NCBI RefSeq assembly: GCF_009727055.1
Contig: NC_052349.1
Coordinates: 94,086,146-94,150,145, forward strand
DNA: 64,000 bases
DNA from: Benincasa hispida
Lineage: Eukaryota > Streptophyta > Magnoliopsida > Cucurbitales > Cucurbitaceae
Direction: 5' to 3'
Part shown: piece by piece, positions 61,100-64,000 of the stretch
Layout of the letters: every line of letters starts with the position of its first letter
Numbering within the stretch: position 1 is the first letter of the stretch
Notes under the pieces: generated by a model
What the model saw: only the letters and a program-made list of their open reading frames with translations
What the model was told of the DNA's origin: nothing
Database searches by the model: none
Program-made: the position numbers and the translations under genes

Positions 61100-62110
61100 T
61101 AATCCTTTTGTTATCGGACTTTATTGAGGGTTGTCCAAGGCAAGACTAAAAGTTCACTGGTATGCCCAAGTCAAAAGAAAACAAGGAGGGGATATAGAGA
61201 AACGCACGTCTCAAAAGGAAAAAGTTAAAGTCTCAGAGTTTGGGTCGATCAATAGAGCTGGTGAACATATACCAATCGGAAAATAATTAAGCTGCACTCG
61301 GTTAGTTGGCATTGTCAAGGTTACACATAATCACAAGCAGTTGTCAGAGGAAGGGCCTTATAATAGACTCATTTGGTGAACCTAAAGGGGAGAGTAAGTC
61401 ATTTCCAAAGGAGAGCGTTGCATTACTTCTTATGTGCTTAGTTGAACGATACACTTCTTGTACTAATTTAGGCATCAGAGTGTGGTGGGTGATAACTCCC
61501 CTTAAGTAAGTTATTTAGCTTTAAAATACTTAAGTTATTGAGTCAAAAGCATGTATTTAATGCCAAATTTGATAGATTTACGAGTGTTCTTATACAAAAA
61601 CAAGTCATGCATGTAGCTTAACCTCGATGAGTGAAATAATGTGAAAGATGTAGAAAAAAAAAAAAAGAGTAAAATATTGAGTAATTGTTATGTTTTTACG
61701 TCATTTGCAGGAAACTGTCAAGGTTGTCAAGGTTGCAAGGGTTTAGATGACAGAATAGAAAGTTGGAAGGAATAGTCAAATTGTGCCTACCAAAAACATA
61801 AACTCCGAGATCGGTGGGGGTTTGTTGATTCTTATTAATGTCGATCCAAATCATATCAAATCTGTATTTATTCCGTCCATAACTGATCAGGAAAAAGTTG
61901 CAAGGTGTTCTAAGAAAACTCTCTCCCCTTTCAACTCTATAAAAAAAAAAAATCGTTTGCACTCCCGAAAGCATCAATCAACCAAGAAGCTCAAAAGCTC
62001 AATCTACCTAGAAATCTTAGTGTTTTTCTGTCTTTTTCTTTTTATTTTTTGTAAACACACTATAAGGCTATTATTTGATGGAGTTAATGTAGCATCGGTA
62101 AATCTTAGAG
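61100..62110. other. Less AT-rich unidentified stretch
   Basis: Base composition changes to that of transposon-like DNA. ORFs 61306-61509 and 61783-62121 show no domain. It may be part of an LTR element; I cannot find paired ends or a primer site. Confidence 0.3.
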
Positions 62111-63120
62111 TAGGTGAATAGGGTTCAATCAAACTAATTAACGCTTTTTCTCTAAGTATGCTAAATTAAACAAATTAACAAATTTTTTACTCACAAGTAA
62201 TTTAAAACAAATAAATTCAAGTCAAAATAATCAAAAAGTATCCAAACTGGTTCTCATAATAAGATTGATAATGGATATAGAAATTCAAAAACAACCAATC
62301 AAAATAATCTAATATGAACAATTAATTTCAAGAATAAAAAATGCAATTAATTTCAAGCAATAAAATATAATAACAAATTAATTGCAAAATTAAATAGGAG
62401 AGAAATAGAGAAATTGACATCGAGAATTTTATAGTGGTTTGGCACAACCGGCCTACATCCACTTCCCAAGCTCCTCTTAGATATGTCACTACGAACTTGA
62501 CTCTTTTCACGACTTAGAGTCAAACCGCTACAATGTTCTTTTTTCGAGAGCAAAAATGAACCCAATTCTTTCCACGGTTGAGGATCAAACCGTTACAACC
62601 ACTTTTTTTAGGGATCAAGAGCAACCTTACAATGAATTTGGAAATGAAGAACAATATGAGAACTCTTGAAGAGTAGATTTACAAATTTAGCACTCAATGA
62701 ATCAATCCTCACACATATAATATCTCTCTCAAGAAGAAAATTTAAGCTTAGAGATAGTGAACAATGATAACTTAATAAGTTTTGGAGGATTGAAAATAAT
62801 AAAATTGTTATTATGATTTGGAGAAAAAGATAAGTTTAAATAGAGAGGAAAATTTGTTGGAAATCACATTTAATTTGGGTCATTGCATCTTAGAAAAGAA
62901 AATTGAACGATAACTCAACTAGCAGTTAGACACAAAAATAAATAAATTATATATATATATATATATATAAATCATTTTCTTTTAAAACCCAACAAAAAGT
63001 AAAAGTTCATCATATGTCCAACTAACGTTAGACACAAACATAAAATAATATTATATTCATTTTTATTTTAAACCAATCCAAAAATCAAAAGTTCACCCTG
63101 TGTCATTCCTTCCATGCTCC
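62110..63120. mobile_element. Probable LTR-retrotransposon fragment
   Basis: The phrase ATAGTGGTTTGGCACAACC with CTACATCCACTTCCCAAGC (about 62430-62470) is a recurrent word of plant LTR elements, here with degenerate ACTTAGAGTCAAACCG-type repeats to 62600. No pol sequence is seen and the ends are not resolved. Confidence 0.4.
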
Positions 63121-63389
63121 AAGTGGCTAAGAAAATTGGTTCACTTTGATGAAAGAAAAATATATGTCATGTCTCGAGATTTTTCTGTTAAGTTTGTTTC
63201 GCCTATATCTTTTTCGTTTGAGCTCCGATTTGGATTCAAATTATGTTGAAATCGTTGTTTCGAGCTTTATGTAATATATATTTCAAAACACTCAAATTGT
63301 CAATAGATAAAAATAGATTTATTATCATCAAAATATTAATTAATTAATCAATTTAATAATTAAATTTTATTAATTTGAAGTTAAGGACG

Positions 63390-64000
63390 AGAAAGCCAAC
63401 AATTAACATTTAACATGAGGAAGCAATTTGGATCTTAAGCACTCTAATTACATTAATTTTGAGGATCAAGCATTTGGGGTTTGAGAAAAACAACCTTTGT
63501 TGAACTCAAAATTCCTGCAATCCTTGGCTCGATTTTAATCACGAATGGTTCATAGACCACCGTTAGAGTCTTCCCTGCTATTCTAACTTTATAATGGATT
63601 GTGGGGTCCAAATTGTGTGAGAATTAAAGGGAATTTAAGAAAATTTGAGAGTTTTGGTGTATATAGGTTGAAGGACAAACTTCTTCAAATTGGCAAAATT
63701 GTATGAAAAAAAATTCCCTTAATTTTTCCTCTTATTTATAGAGAAAATCCATGCAATCCGATTGCATGTTGAATTGACACCAAATCTACTCAAAATTAGT
63801 AGGAATTTAGGTATTGTATGAATGGAAAATGTGGGATTTTCCCACTTTCCAATTTTTCTTTATTTTAAAATTAATTTAAAAGGAATTTTGATTTTTTGAA
63901 TTTCATAAATTCAAGTTTATTTTTAAATAAAATTAATTCAAAAAATAATTTAAATAATTAATTAAACTATTTAATTAATTTAATTAATTTAATATCAAAT
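63390..64000 (-). mobile_element. Partial copia LTR running off the window
   Basis: The blocks AAGCACTCTAATTACATTAA, CACCGTTAGAGTCTTC and the AT-rich TTAATTTAATATCAAAT at the very end follow the order of the first 650 bp of the solo LTR at 15745. The remainder lies outside the window. Confidence 0.6.

Noticed and set aside
60960..62975. Regulatory meaning of TA runs near 60978 and 62948
   Set aside because: Simple TA microsatellites in AT-rich DNA; nothing ties them to a gene.

Overview
The window is nuclear DNA of a flowering plant. The genes have GT-AG introns, the intergenic DNA is AT-rich, and most of the sequence is transposable elements. The transposon families look to me like those of a cucurbit (melon, cucumber or gourd group), but that is recognition from memory, not a search. 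I see no bacterial, organellar, tRNA or CRISPR features.

Only two host protein-coding genes are supported, both on the + strand. The first (CDS 26296-28505, two coding exons) encodes a 130-residue protein with two membrane segments and no assigned function. The second (CDS 32350-56236) is rebuilt here as 18 coding exons giving 589 residues. It has a membrane anchor, C2, GRAM and VASt domains and matches Arabidopsis BAGP1 (At3g59660) from end to end. About 24 kb of genome encodes under 1.8 kb of CDS because the introns have filled with transposons. Two of its introns have GC donors instead of GT.

Layout: 1-1555, a copia-type LTR. 1561-21765, a tandem minus-strand copia array (internal fragment, shared LTR, decayed gag-pol, leader, truncated LTR). 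The leader of the second copia copy is split at 9212/20690 by an 11.5-kb insertion, 9213-20684, flanked by the 5-bp duplication CAATA. That insertion appears to be a solo Ty3-type LTR that itself holds three later insertions: a non-coding Athila/Tat-like element (10866-15525), a complete solo copia LTR (15745-17715, TSD TTTCT) and another copia LTR (about 18055-20150). 21766-23690 is a decayed Athila-like LTR, and 24580-24880 a LINE RNase H relic. The two host genes follow. The introns of the BAGP1-like gene hold three related Tourist-like MITEs, a 61-bp inverted repeat, a small retroelement with an inverted extra LTR (37679-39640, TSD TACAT), LINE relics, a full-length Cassandra TRIM with 5S-rRNA-like LTRs (45886-46662, TSD AATTG), a nearly full-length dead LINE (about 47170-51310) and a copia RT relic. 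From 56237 to the end the DNA is AT-rich with LTR fragments, and a further copia LTR runs off the window edge.

The two host genes show no evident functional link. No novel multi-gene system is visible. The most unusual observations are the inverted-LTR retroelement, the paired GC-AG introns around the GRAM exons, the reciprocal damage to the Cassandra 5S promoter, and the depth of transposon nesting.
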